A stretch of DNA of 20,965 nucleotides from JBGTLA01 sp041744375 (GCA_041744375.1 JBGTLA010000149.1:1-20965), one strand, 5' to 3'. Shown: positions 1-7,976, counted from the stretch's first letter. Made by a program: numbers and translations. The notes: generated by a model not told the origin, from the letters alone.

Positions 1-38
1 GCGCGGATTTCGTGCATCCCGCTGCACGAAATCCGCGC
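1..38. repeat. perfect 16-bp inverted repeat (hairpin)
   Basis: The arms at 1-16 and 23-38 are exact reverse complements (GCGCGGATTTCGTGCA and its complement) around a 6-nt loop TCCCGC. The left arm begins at the first base of the window, so the palindrome may extend further. No T-run follows on the + strand, so it is not a textbook intrinsic terminator. It could be a terminator or mRNA-end hairpin of a gene outside the window, or part of a mobile or protein-binding palindrome. The symmetry is seen directly; the role is unknown. Confidence 0.7.
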
Positions 39-95
39 CGAAGTGGGCATTCGTGGATGATCTGCAAGATTTCCTGGCATAGTTCCCCTCCTCAA

Positions 96-123
96 TTCAC
101 GTCCGAGCAGACGTCGCTACCAT
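96..123 (+). promoter_or_regulatory. candidate promoter of the deaminase gene
   Basis: TTCACG (96-101) and TACCAT (118-123) are separated by 16 bp, each matching the housekeeping sigma consensus at four of six positions. The predicted start of transcription near 130 leaves a leader of roughly 50 nt that contains the strong AGGAGG at 166-171. This was found by eye only; high-GC promoters are poorly predicted this way. Confidence 0.3.
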
Positions 124-177
124 GGTCGATCCGAGGCGAAGGCATCGCTGACAGTACGAGCGAGTAGGAGGCAACCC

Positions 178-1191
178 ATGGCAGGCATGGAAGCGTTCAT
201 CGAGGGAATTCCGAAGGCTGAGCTCCATCTCCATATCGAGGGCACATTGGAGCCTCAACTCAAGTTCGACCTCGCGGCGCGCAACAAACTTGAGTTGCCT
301 TACGAGACCGTGGAGGAAGTCATAGCGGGTTACGACTTCGACTCGCTGACATCCTTCCTGGTCGGATACTATGAGGGTATGGGGGTCCTGATCGAGGAGG
401 AGGACTTCTACGACCTAGGCATGGAGTACTTCCGGAAGGTCGCTTCGCAGAATCTCATCTATGCGGAGATCTTCTTCGACCCCCAGGGCCACACCAGTCG
501 CGGAGTGCCGTTTGCTAACGTGATCAACGGCCTGCATCGGGCTCGGGTCGACGCCTCGCAGCTCGGCGTCGATGCCCAGCTCATAATGTGCTTCCTGCGG
601 GACATGTCTGCAGAATCGGCGATGGAGACGTTGGAGCAGGCGGAGCCTTACAAAGACCTGATCATCGGAGTTGGCCTCGACTCCGACGAACGGGACAACC
701 CCCCGCTCAAGTTCGAAGAGGTATACAGGCGCGCCCGTGAGCAGGGGTACCGGCTCACGATGCATTGCGATGTCGACCAGCCGAACACGACCGAGCACAT
801 TCGCCAAGCTCTCTTTGATATCGGAGTGGAGCGGATCGACCATGGGGTCAATTTACTCGATGATGAGACGTTAATCCGCGAGGTATTGGATCGCGAGATG
901 GGGCTTACCATTTGCCCTGTTTCGAATGTCTATGTGGTCCAGAACAGCAAAGCCGCCGAATTAAAGCAGATGCTTGACATGGGCATTCGCGCCACTGTCA
1001 ACTCAGATGATCCGGCATACTTTCTCGCCTATATGACGGAGAATATGGAGCTGGCCCAGAGTGATGCGGATTTGAGTAAGGATGAGGTCGCACAGCTCAG
1101 TCGCAACGCGTTTACAATCAGTTGGGCGCCAGAAGAGGACAAGCAGCGCTATATTCGTCAGCTCGACGAATACGTTGCCGCCAATACCTGA
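178..1191 (+). CDS. adenine/adenosine deaminase family hydrolase with altered active site
   Basis: A 337-aa metal-dependent amidohydrolase of the adenosine deaminase superfamily, closest in feel to type-2 (Aah1-like) adenine deaminases, which hydrolyse the exocyclic amine of a purine. Visible motifs are PKAELHLHIEGTLEP (metal ligands H17 and H19), H196, RIDHG (H222, usual catalytic histidine) and TVNSDDPAYF (D277 and D278). Where family members have HAGE, with the proton-shuttling glutamate, this protein reads HCDVDQP (196-202): V199 occupies the glutamate position, flanked by D198 and D200. The substrate may therefore differ from adenine. ATG 178 is supported by AGGAGG at 166-171. GC content looks lower than in the neighbouring cluster: hand counts give 29, 30 and 29 of 60 for bases 841-900, 961-1020 and 1021-1080. 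It converges on the transporter operon with only 3 bp between stop codons. Family certain; substrate uncertain. Confidence 0.85.
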   Translation: MAGMEAFIEGIPKAELHLHIEGTLEPQLKFDLAARNKLELPYETVEEVIAGYDFDSLTSFLVGYYEGMGVLIEEEDFYDLGMEYFRKVASQNLIYAEIFFDPQGHTSRGVPFANVINGLHRARVDASQLGVDAQLIMCFLRDMSAESAMETLEQAEPYKDLIIGVGLDSDERDNPPLKFEEVYRRAREQGYRLTMHCDVDQPNTTEHIRQALFDIGVERIDHGVNLLDDETLIREVLDREMGLTICPVSNVYVVQNSKAAELKQMLDMGIRATVNSDDPAYFLAYMTENMELAQSDADLSKDEVAQLSRNAFTISWAPEEDKQRYIRQLDEYVAANT

Positions 1192-1194
1192 ATT

Positions 1195-2139
1195 TCACCG
1201 CTCCTCGCGCGCGTATGGCAGGCCCAATGCTTCGGGCGCTCCCGCTCGCCGGCGAGTGTCCGACATCGACAGGGCGATGAGTAAGAGAATTGTTAGCAGG
1301 TAGGGGGCCATGGCTAGGAACTCGGCTGAAATGGTCGTGACGCCGGCGGCTTGAAGGGCGAAGTTGGCGCGCAAGGCGAGACCGAATACGTAGGCTCCGA
1401 CCAATGCTCTCCACGGTCGCCATGACGCGAAGACGACCAGTGCGATGGCGATGAAGCCCCTGCCATTCGTGGTGGCTGCTTGCGACCAGCTAGGGAGAAG
1501 CGCCAGGATGAGATAGGCGCCTGCGCCTCCGGCAAGCATGCCTCCGACGATGGTGTGAGCGTATCGGATCGCCGCCACTCGAATCCCCATTGCGTCGGCC
1601 GTCGAAATGGACTCTCCCACTGCCCGCACGGACAGTCCGGGTCGGGTGCGGAACAGGTATAGAGCGGTGGCAGCGGCGAGGACCCAAGTGGCATACACGA
1701 CCACGTCCTGGCTGAACAGCACTGGGCCCAGGACCGGTATGTCCTTGAGCCCAGGGACGGTTGCGCCTGGTAGGCGGGCTGTCGGGTCGAGCGGCACGCC
1801 TTCAATGGGGCGCCCGAGAAACGTGGACAGCCCGATGCCAAAAATGACAAGAGCGAGGCCGGACACTATTTGGTTGGCTCGCAGGCTAATGGAGACAAAG
1901 GCGTGCGTTGCCGCCAGCAGGGCGGCCGAGGTCGCGCCGGCGACCATGCCCACCCAGGGACTGCCTGTGGCATTGGCCGTTAGGAAGGTCGTGACGGCGC
2001 CGAGCAACATCATCCCTTCGACCCCGAGATTGAGGATGCCTGCTCGTTGGGTGATGATTTCGCCGATTGCCGCCAGCGCTAGAGGCGTTCCGGCCGCGAC
2101 GGCGGCGGCGAGGGTGAGGGTGATTAGCGACTCGTTCAC
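1195..2139 (-). CDS. BMP-type ABC importer permease 2 (NupQ/YufQ-like)
   Basis: A 314-aa polytopic permease of the BPD_transp_2 family. The segment around residues 34-45 (GILNLGVEGMML) is the family's conserved N-terminal motif. It is followed by several hydrophobic segments, including one ending in LLTILLLIALSM near the C-terminus. It would pair with the permease encoded just upstream to form the membrane channel of a nucleoside-like importer. The frame is open to 2205, but GTG 2139 is preferred: the encoded MNESLITLTL start matches the family, and this GTG overlaps the upstream stop as GTGA, a classic translational-coupling arrangement. It is the last gene of the long minus-strand operon and ends 3 bp from the convergent deaminase. 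Substrate specificity cannot be read from the permease. Confidence 0.85.
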   Translation of the reverse strand: MNESLITLTLAAAVAAGTPLALAAIGEIITQRAGILNLGVEGMMLLGAVTTFLTANATGSPWVGMVAGATSAALLAATHAFVSISLRANQIVSGLALVIFGIGLSTFLGRPIEGVPLDPTARLPGATVPGLKDIPVLGPVLFSQDVVVYATWVLAAATALYLFRTRPGLSVRAVGESISTADAMGIRVAAIRYAHTIVGGMLAGGAGAYLILALLPSWSQAATTNGRGFIAIALVVFASWRPWRALVGAYVFGLALRANFALQAAGVTTISAEFLAMAPYLLTILLLIALSMSDTRRRAGAPEALGLPYAREER

Positions 2140-3323
2140 GCCCTGTCCCCACCTGTCGGAATCGCCGCGAATGGGCTGCCTGTGATCGCTCGGTGAGCGG
2201 ACCAAGGCCAGCGAATCCGGTAACGAATGAAAACCTCGCTACTGAGGGCGAATATGAGAATTGCGCCTTCCAACATGACAGCGATCTCCATCGGTACCCG
2301 CTCGGGCAAGGCCTGGAGGGCGGTCCCGGCGTTGCGGACGCCTCCAATCAGGATCGCAACGAGAACTACCCCTCCGGGATTCAGGCGCGACAGTGCCGCA
2401 ACGATGATGCCGGCATAGCCGAGGCCAATGGCGAGGCTGTTGGGGTCGAGTCGCCTGGAGAGACCTCCAACGTCGATCGCTCCTGCCACGCCGGCCAATG
2501 CCCCCGAGATCAGGAAGGCCATCAGGATCATGCGTCGGGCGGAGATCCCGACATAGCGAGCCGCCTTCTCCGAGTCACCAAAAACCCGCATGTGGAATCC
2601 GAACCGTGTGCGGGTCAGCATCAGCCAGACCAGGAGGACGGCTACAAGCGCGACCAACAGGCCGAGATGCAGTCGCGTGTCGCCCAATCGGGGGAACTCG
2701 GCGGCGGAAGGTATTCGCTTGCCCTGGGGGAAGGTGCCGACCGGGTCACGCCAATAGCTGCGGGAGCCGAAGATGAGCCAGTTCATGAGTAACAGGGCAA
2801 CGAAGTTGAGCAACAGCGTGGTGATGATCTCGTTGGTTCCCAACCACGACCGCGCCAGGGCGGGAAGCGCCACGAAGAGTGTGCCCCCGAGGGCACCGGC
2901 AAATATGGTAACCGTGATGGCAATAGGTGCACCCAACCGATCTCCGAACCAGAGGGCGACACCGGAGGCGAGGATGGCGCCGACGTAGAGTTGGCCCTCG
3001 GCGCCGATGTTCCAGAGCCGCACGCGGAAGCAGACAAGGGCTGCCAGTCCCGTCAGGATCAGAGGGGTGGCGCTCACGAGCGTATTGATGACGGCGGGAG
3101 TGGATCCGAAGGAAGAGCGCATCATGACGCGGTAGACGGTGATCGGATCGTGCCCAGCCACAACCAGGAAGAATGCGCCCACCATAAGAGCGAGCAGGAC
3201 CGCTGCGGCTGGTGCTAGAGGGTACATCCATAGCTTGGTCCGGGGCCGCCTCTCCAGAGAGGGCAGGCGTCGAGGTGGCGCAGCGTGCTGCTTCTCGGGA
3301 CGAGGCTCGGTGTCGCGGCTCAA
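2136..3323 (-). CDS. BMP-type ABC importer permease 1 (NupP/YufP-like)
   Basis: A 395-aa permease of the BPD_transp_2 family. It has a basic, proline-rich cytoplasmic N-terminus of about 30 residues and then multiple hydrophobic helices. The family motif RLWNIGAEGQLYVGA lies at about residues 102-116. It forms the channel together with the permease encoded downstream, driven by the ATPase encoded upstream. The start is TTG at 3323, overlapping the ATPase stop as TTGA, and its own stop overlaps the next GTG, so ATPase, permease 1 and permease 2 are chained by 4-bp overlaps. Such coupling normally keeps subunit ratios fixed. The non-ATG start is inferred from this overlap; another start a few codons in is possible. 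Confidence 0.87.
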   Translation of the reverse strand: MSRDTEPRPEKQHAAPPRRLPSLERRPRTKLWMYPLAPAAAVLLALMVGAFFLVVAGHDPITVYRVMMRSSFGSTPAVINTLVSATPLILTGLAALVCFRVRLWNIGAEGQLYVGAILASGVALWFGDRLGAPIAITVTIFAGALGGTLFVALPALARSWLGTNEIITTLLLNFVALLLMNWLIFGSRSYWRDPVGTFPQGKRIPSAAEFPRLGDTRLHLGLLVALVAVLLVWLMLTRTRFGFHMRVFGDSEKAARYVGISARRMILMAFLISGALAGVAGAIDVGGLSRRLDPNSLAIGLGYAGIIVAALSRLNPGGVVLVAILIGGVRNAGTALQALPERVPMEIAVMLEGAILIFALSSEVFIRYRIRWPWSAHRAITGSPFAAIPTGGDRA

Positions 3324-4840
3324 CTGACCCTCATGGCACCGGCCATGGCCAGCCCGACCTCGGTCACGTCTGTCTCACTGGTGGGGCCTTCGTGCACGAT
3401 CCGGCCCTCGTACAGCACGACGACGCGGTCGCTGAGCTCCATGATCTCCTCAAGGTCCTCAGTGATGAGCAGTACTCCGCTACCACGGGCGCAATGCTCG
3501 AAGAGCAGCTTGCGGACGGAGGCAATCGCCCCGACATCAAGACCCTGTGTCGGCGACGCGGAGACTATGGCCAGAGGGTTAGTAGACAACTCACGGGCCA
3601 GGAGCACCTTCTGGATGTTCCCGCCCGACAGGTCCGATGTAACGCTGTTCGGTCCCGGTGCCCGAATGTCGTATTCGTCCATGAGGCTCCGGGCATGACT
3701 GTGCCAGTGTCTCCGGTTGAGGATGGGGCGGTGGGGGGAGGTGAGTTGGAGGTTCTCGGCGATGGTGAGGCTCGGGGCGAGACCGGTGCTGCGCCGATCC
3801 TCCGGAACGTACGCCAGTCCTGCCGTCCGCGCCGCCCTGGGACCCCTGCCCGTTATGTCGCTTCCGCCGACGATCACCCTGCCCTCAGATGGCAAGAGAA
3901 GTCCCGCGGCCACCTCAGCCAGCTGCCGCTGGCCGTTGCCCGCCACACCGGCCACGCCCACGATCTCCCCCGCTGTCACCTCGAGTGAGACGCCGGTGAG
4001 CCCGCCACGTCGCGACTGCCTGTCCACATGGATTCCGGACAACTCGAGGACCCGATCACCGCCAGGGGCGCGTCGGCGCCTTACGGACATGTCGACGTCC
4101 CGACCAACCATCAGCCGAGCGAGCTCCTCGACTGCAGTGATAGGAGGTACTGTGCCGACAACACGAGCGGAGCGCATCACGGTGACCACATCGGAGATCT
4201 CGCGTACCTCGCGCAGTTTGTGGCTAATGAAAATGACGGCCTTGCCCTCTGCCGTCATCTTGCGAATCGTCGCGAACAGTGACTCGGTCTCCTGCGGCGT
4301 CAGAACGGACGTGGGCTCGTCGAGGATCAACACGTCGGCGCCCCGGTAGAGGGTCTTCACGATCTCCACACGCTGCTGCTCGCCGACGCTCAGGTCCGCC
4401 ACCACTGCCGATGGCTCAATCGGCAAGTCGTAAAAGTCGCCGATCGCCGCAATGGAGCGATGCACCTTTGGCGTCGACATGAAAAACGGTTGGGAGGGAT
4501 CCCCCAGAGCAACGTTCTCCGCCACCGTGAAACGGTTGACGAGCCGGAAATGCTGATGAACCATCCCTATCCCTAGCCCCAACGCTTCGCGAGGACTGCG
4601 CAGGGTGACCGGGTTCCCGCGGCGGAAGATCTCGCCTCTGTCGGGCTGGTAGAGGCCAGAGAGGATCGAGGCGAGGGTGCTCTTCCCCGCCCCGTTCTCG
4701 CCCAGGATTGCACACACCTGGCCTGATCGGACTGTCAACGCAACGTCGTCGTTGGCTAAAGTGCCCGGGAATCGCTTGACGATTCCCCGGACCTCGAGCG
4801 CGGGCGGCTCGACCGCTCCACCGTCCGTTAAGCTCGTCAC
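3320..4840 (-). CDS. BMP-type ABC importer ATPase, two fused nucleotide-binding domains
   Basis: A 506-aa ATPase with two tandem ABC domains, as in RbsA/YufO-type sugar and nucleoside importers. The N-terminal domain is complete: Walker A GENGAGKST (47-55), Q96, signature LSVGEQQR (150-157), Walker B LILDEP (171-176) and switch H207. The C-terminal domain is degenerate in the way usual for the family: GVAGNGQRQ in place of Walker A (about 298-306), an intact LSGGNIQ signature (404-410), and SASPTQGLDVGA (427-438) lacking the catalytic Walker B glutamate. GTG 4840 is the only start before an upstream in-frame stop, although the AAGGA Shine-Dalgarno-like run sits unusually close to it. It lies 36 bp downstream of the lipoprotein gene and overlaps the permease gene by 4 bp. 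Confidence 0.92.
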   Translation of the reverse strand: MTSLTDGGAVEPPALEVRGIVKRFPGTLANDDVALTVRSGQVCAILGENGAGKSTLASILSGLYQPDRGEIFRRGNPVTLRSPREALGLGIGMVHQHFRLVNRFTVAENVALGDPSQPFFMSTPKVHRSIAAIGDFYDLPIEPSAVVADLSVGEQQRVEIVKTLYRGADVLILDEPTSVLTPQETESLFATIRKMTAEGKAVIFISHKLREVREISDVVTVMRSARVVGTVPPITAVEELARLMVGRDVDMSVRRRRAPGGDRVLELSGIHVDRQSRRGGLTGVSLEVTAGEIVGVAGVAGNGQRQLAEVAAGLLLPSEGRVIVGGSDITGRGPRAARTAGLAYVPEDRRSTGLAPSLTIAENLQLTSPHRPILNRRHWHSHARSLMDEYDIRAPGPNSVTSDLSGGNIQKVLLARELSTNPLAIVSASPTQGLDVGAIASVRKLLFEHCARGSGVLLITEDLEEIMELSDRVVVLYEGRIVHEGPTSETDVTEVGLAMAGAMRVS

Positions 4841-4876
4841 ATCCTTGTTAGATACGGATTGGTGGCCTGAAGGTGG

Positions 4877-6100
4877 TCATCCGCCCGGGCTGCCGATTAC
4901 GCCCTCGACGAAGAAGTCCATCGTCAGGCGCTCTTCGAGCGTCAACGTCTCACCGTCGGCGTACCGGACCTGACCGTCCTGGTCGCGGATCTCTCCCGTC
5001 AGCGGGTCGAATTCTCCAGCCTCGATCATCAATCGGGTGACCTCGATGTTCTCTCTGAGCCCACTGTCGACCGACGGGCCGAAGGGTGCCATGAACATGC
5101 CTCCGTCGCTCAGCGTCCCAAAGTAGGAACCGCTCTCCCAGGTGCCGTCCCAGACCTGCTCAGCAGTCATGATGTAAGTCGGTCCCCAGTCCCACACCGT
5201 CGCCGTCAGCCAGGCCTCCGGCGCGAAATGGCTCATGTCGCTGTTGAAGCCGGCCCATAGCGCTCCGCGCTCTTCGGCAGCCTGGCCGGTGGCTGGCCCG
5301 TCAATGTCCTGGGCAAGCACATCGATCCCAGAGTCGATGAGGCTGTTGGCGGCTTCGGTCTCGCCCGGCGGATCGAACCAAGACGAGGTCCACACGACCT
5401 GAACCGTGGCGTCCGGGTTGATCGACTGAGCGCCAAGTGTGAATGCGTTGATTCGCCGGATGGCGTCAGGAATCGGGAACGCTGCCACGTAGCCGATCTG
5501 TCCGGACTCGCTCGTACCTCCCGCCGCCATGCCTTCAAGGTACTTGCCCTGTTCGTCGCGGTGGAAATAGGTTCCCAGGTTCGGTGCCGTCATGAAGCCG
5601 GTGGCGTGCATGAACACCACGTCGGGGTATCGCTCGGCGACCTCCACCATCGACTCCATGTAGCCGAAGCTGGTCCCGAAGATCAGATGGTGACCGTCTC
5701 GCGCCAAGTCCTCGAAAACGCGCTCAGCCGAGGCCCCTTCCTCCACGGACTCGATGAAGGTTGTCTCGACCCGATCGCCGAGCGCCGCTTCCAGGTCTTG
5801 TCGTCCGACGTCATGGCGATAGGTCCACCCTGCGTCGCCGACGGGGCCTACGTAGACGAACCCGACCCGGAGCACGCCGTCCTCACCGCCCTGGAATCCG
5901 CTGAAGCCCGCTACGGTGTCGGGCTCCGTCGTCCCGTTTTCGGTTGGGTCCGGTTCTGGCGCCTCGGGCTCTGGCGTCTCGGGCTCGGCCACTTCGGGCT
6001 CAGTGGTTGTGGCCTCCGTAGCGGCTGGTTCCTCTGAAGAGCAAGCCGCCAACAACACCACTAGGCCGAACAGTAAGCCGAGTATCGAGATTCGTCTCAT
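4877..6100 (-). CDS. BMP/PnrA-family substrate-binding lipoprotein
   Basis: A 407-aa extracytoplasmic binding protein for the adjacent ABC importer. MRRISILGLLFGLVVLLAAC is a lipoprotein signal with a LAAC lipobox, predicting lipidation at C20. A Glu/Pro/Thr-rich tether (about 21-65) leads to the binding domain, which opens with LRVGFVYVGPVGDAGWTYRH (about 77-96), typical of the BMP group. Characterised BMP/PnrA proteins bind purine nucleosides or purines; the ligand here is inferred by family only. An open frame extends upstream to 6277, but ATG 6100 places the signal peptide at the N-terminus and has GGGAGG 10 nt upstream. It lies 82 bp downstream of the FAD oxidase gene, so it may be co-transcribed with the methylamine genes or have an internal promoter. 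Confidence 0.92.
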   Translation of the reverse strand: MRRISILGLLFGLVVLLAACSSEEPAATEATTTEPEVAEPETPEPEAPEPDPTENGTTEPDTVAGFSGFQGGEDGVLRVGFVYVGPVGDAGWTYRHDVGRQDLEAALGDRVETTFIESVEEGASAERVFEDLARDGHHLIFGTSFGYMESMVEVAERYPDVVFMHATGFMTAPNLGTYFHRDEQGKYLEGMAAGGTSESGQIGYVAAFPIPDAIRRINAFTLGAQSINPDATVQVVWTSSWFDPPGETEAANSLIDSGIDVLAQDIDGPATGQAAEERGALWAGFNSDMSHFAPEAWLTATVWDWGPTYIMTAEQVWDGTWESGSYFGTLSDGGMFMAPFGPSVDSGLRENIEVTRLMIEAGEFDPLTGEIRDQDGQVRYADGETLTLEERLTMDFFVEGVIGSPGG

Positions 6101-6124
6101 GTGTCCATAACCTCCCAGTTTCTC

Positions 6125-6152
6125 AGTCGGCCCCTGAACTCGATTGCCGACT
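6125..6152. other. 7-bp inverted repeat in the oxidase-lipoprotein gap
   Basis: AGTCGGC (6125-6131) and GCCGACT (6146-6152) are perfect complements with a 14-nt loop, lying in the 82-bp gap between the FAD oxidase stop and the lipoprotein start. No T-run follows on the minus strand, so full termination is unlikely. It could be a processing or stability hairpin that raises lipoprotein mRNA over the upstream genes, or it could be chance. Confidence 0.3.
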
Positions 6153-6182
6153 TCTGCTAAATGTGACGATAGCCATGCCTCC

Positions 6183-7514
6183 TCAGCTCCAGGGGTAGGG
6201 GGAGTTGGAGACCGGGTGGGGAGCGCCGGACTCGTAACGAGAGAAACGGAAGGGCTCGAGGAGTTCCTGGCGCTCACCCAGGATCTCTAGGGCGACCAGA
6301 TCGCCCACCCCGATCATCTTGTAGCCGTGATTGGAATCGGCGATGACGTACACGTTGTCGAGCATAGTGTCGAAGACCGGGAAGCTATCGGGGGTGAATG
6401 CCCCCAGGCCGCCGGAGGGTGTGCGGTGGTAGAGGTGGTGGGTGCCCTCGAAGCGCGCATGACAGTGGGCCAGCGCCGCGGTCCACATGCGCTCGAAGGC
6501 TTCCCCGACCGAGAACTCGGTGCTTTCGGGCCCGTAGGGGTCGACGTTGACCCGGTCGGCCTCTTGGTCCACGACGAAGGGCATCGCTCCGCCCTGGATC
6601 CCACCGAAATTGAAATCCGGCTTGTAGTAGATCCCCCACATCTCGTCGGTCACCAGGGCGCCGCTGTGGTCGTAGAGAGGGGCGTCGGTGTCGACGTGGA
6701 CCACCGGGGGCATATTGCCGTGGTTGTCGGTCAGGAAATCGGGATCGACCCGCAACACGCCTTCTTGGAGGAACCAGTAGGTCCACATGGGGTGATGATG
6801 GAGAATGCCGTCGCTGTCTCGGATCGTCGCCACCGAAGGAAGGTCGAGCATGTGCCAGAAGTCGCGCACCCAGGGACCGGCGGCAATGACCACCACCTCA
6901 CATTCGATGTCTCCCTCCGATGTCTCAACGGCGGTGACCTCGTCGCCTCTACGACGGAACCCGGTCACCCGGACAGGAGACAAGACCCTCACATCGTAGG
7001 CGCCGGCCTTGGCGGCGAGCCCTTTCATCGAGGCCATGTTGTTGGCGTAGCCACCCTTCTTCTCGTGGAGGACGACCGTGATGCCCTCGGCCCGCCAGTC
7101 CGAGAAGATGTTCTGCATGTAGGTTCGACAGGGTCCCTCTCCTTCCACCAGCACCGACGGGTACCCGATCTCGGCTTGCTGGGCGTGAATCGCCACCACG
7201 TCGTCATGCATCGCCGCCGGCGCCGCCTGGATGTAGCCGACGGGGTGGTAGTTGAAGGCAGCGGGATCCGACTCCCAAACTGCCACCGAGTGAGCCATGA
7301 GCCGGCGCATCGCCGGTTGGAAGTAGTTGTTGCGGATCACGCCACAGGCTATGCCTGACGGTCCGGCACCGACACCGGACTTGTCGATGACGACCACGTC
7401 TTCGCCGCTGCCGATCCCCCTCTCCTCGAGTTGTCGGGCCAGATGCCAGGCCGTCGACAGGCCGTGAACGCCGGCACCTATGACTACGAAGCGGGCGCGG
7501 GTGGGAATGCTCAT
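6183..7514 (-). CDS. orphan FAD-dependent amine oxidase, SoxB/DAO family
   Basis: A 443-aa flavoprotein of the D-amino-acid-oxidase fold. FAD binding is shown by FVVIGAGVHGLSTAWHLA (9-26, GxGxxG) and VVVIDK (40-45). The stretch after it (about 50-80, with RNNYF) parallels the RSNYL region of the sarcosine oxidase beta subunit encoded at 13357, so the two look paralogous. Where the beta subunit has RHD (H194, likely covalent-FMN site), this protein has NNM (N158-N160), so it probably carries only FAD. It should oxidise an N-methyl or secondary amine to an imine, but the substrate is unknown. ATG 7514 has AGGAG 4 nt upstream and follows the unknown 147-aa gene by 18 bp, inside the synthase operon. 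No alpha, gamma or delta partner sits beside it. Confidence 0.8.
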   Translation of the reverse strand: MSIPTRARFVVIGAGVHGLSTAWHLARQLEERGIGSGEDVVVIDKSGVGAGPSGIACGVIRNNYFQPAMRRLMAHSVAVWESDPAAFNYHPVGYIQAAPAAMHDDVVAIHAQQAEIGYPSVLVEGEGPCRTYMQNIFSDWRAEGITVVLHEKKGGYANNMASMKGLAAKAGAYDVRVLSPVRVTGFRRRGDEVTAVETSEGDIECEVVVIAAGPWVRDFWHMLDLPSVATIRDSDGILHHHPMWTYWFLQEGVLRVDPDFLTDNHGNMPPVVHVDTDAPLYDHSGALVTDEMWGIYYKPDFNFGGIQGGAMPFVVDQEADRVNVDPYGPESTEFSVGEAFERMWTAALAHCHARFEGTHHLYHRTPSGGLGAFTPDSFPVFDTMLDNVYVIADSNHGYKMIGVGDLVALEILGERQELLEPFRFSRYESGAPHPVSNSPYPWS

Positions 7515-7532
7515 TCTGCTCCTGACGTGAGC

Positions 7533-7976
7533 TCAGTGGCCGGCTGGCCGCTCCCAGCCCTCCATGACCGGCGGTGTCCAGTCGGTGCCCACCGTGGGTG
7601 AGCCTTCCAGCCACGACCCGAGGGAGGGTTGGGGGAACTTGGCGTGGCGCTCCTTGAGTTGGATCCCGTAGGAATTGCCCGAAATCAGGTGCTTCATAAG
7701 CACCTTGCGGGCGAACTCGTCCTCTCGCCCCTCGGGAATGTCGAAGTAGATCTTGAGGAAGCAGTTCGAGTACCGGTCGAACACGGCCGGGATGCCGTCC
7801 TGAGAGAGCAGGGTCACGTCTTCCAACCAGTTGAGGTCTTCGCCAGGGGTGAGCGCCAACAGATCTATGTCGGCCAAGAGATCGGGGTCGTGCTGGTAGG
7901 GCCAATCCCGACCGGCGAGGGTTTCGGCGTCGACGGACCAGCTTCCGACGAAGCGTTGCGTGGCTCGGTCGCTCAC
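7533..7976 (-). CDS. conserved-looking hypothetical protein, 147 aa
   Basis: I do not recognise this protein. It is a soluble, acidic polypeptide rich in Trp, Asp and Pro, with no signal peptide, membrane segment or metal-binding cysteine cluster. The central part (about 65-110, including FDRYSNCFLKIYFDIPEG and ISGNSYGIQLKER) looks like a folded alpha/beta domain. The GTG start at 7976 overlaps the synthase stop as GTGA, and the gene ends 18 bp before the FAD oxidase, so it is translationally locked between the two enzymes. That position suggests a small subunit or assembly factor of either the synthase or the oxidase; this is inference from context only. The coupled GTG makes it very likely a real gene rather than an open frame by chance. 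Confidence 0.75.
   Translation of the reverse strand: MSDRATQRFVGSWSVDAETLAGRDWPYQHDPDLLADIDLLALTPGEDLNWLEDVTLLSQDGIPAVFDRYSNCFLKIYFDIPEGREDEFARKVLMKHLISGNSYGIQLKERHAKFPQPSLGSWLEGSPTVGTDWTPPVMEGWERPAGH

Noticed and set aside
1118..1423. Small minus-strand frame spanning the convergent junction
   Set aside because: Arg/Ser-rich composition typical of an out-of-frame reading, with no start signals.
6101..6277. N-terminal extension of the binding lipoprotein
   Set aside because: It would bury the signal peptide and lipobox and overlap the end of the oxidase gene.
6327..7358. A 343-codon plus-strand frame opposite the FAD oxidase
   Set aside because: Shadow of a clear flavoprotein; no domain-like motifs and no convincing ribosome-binding site.
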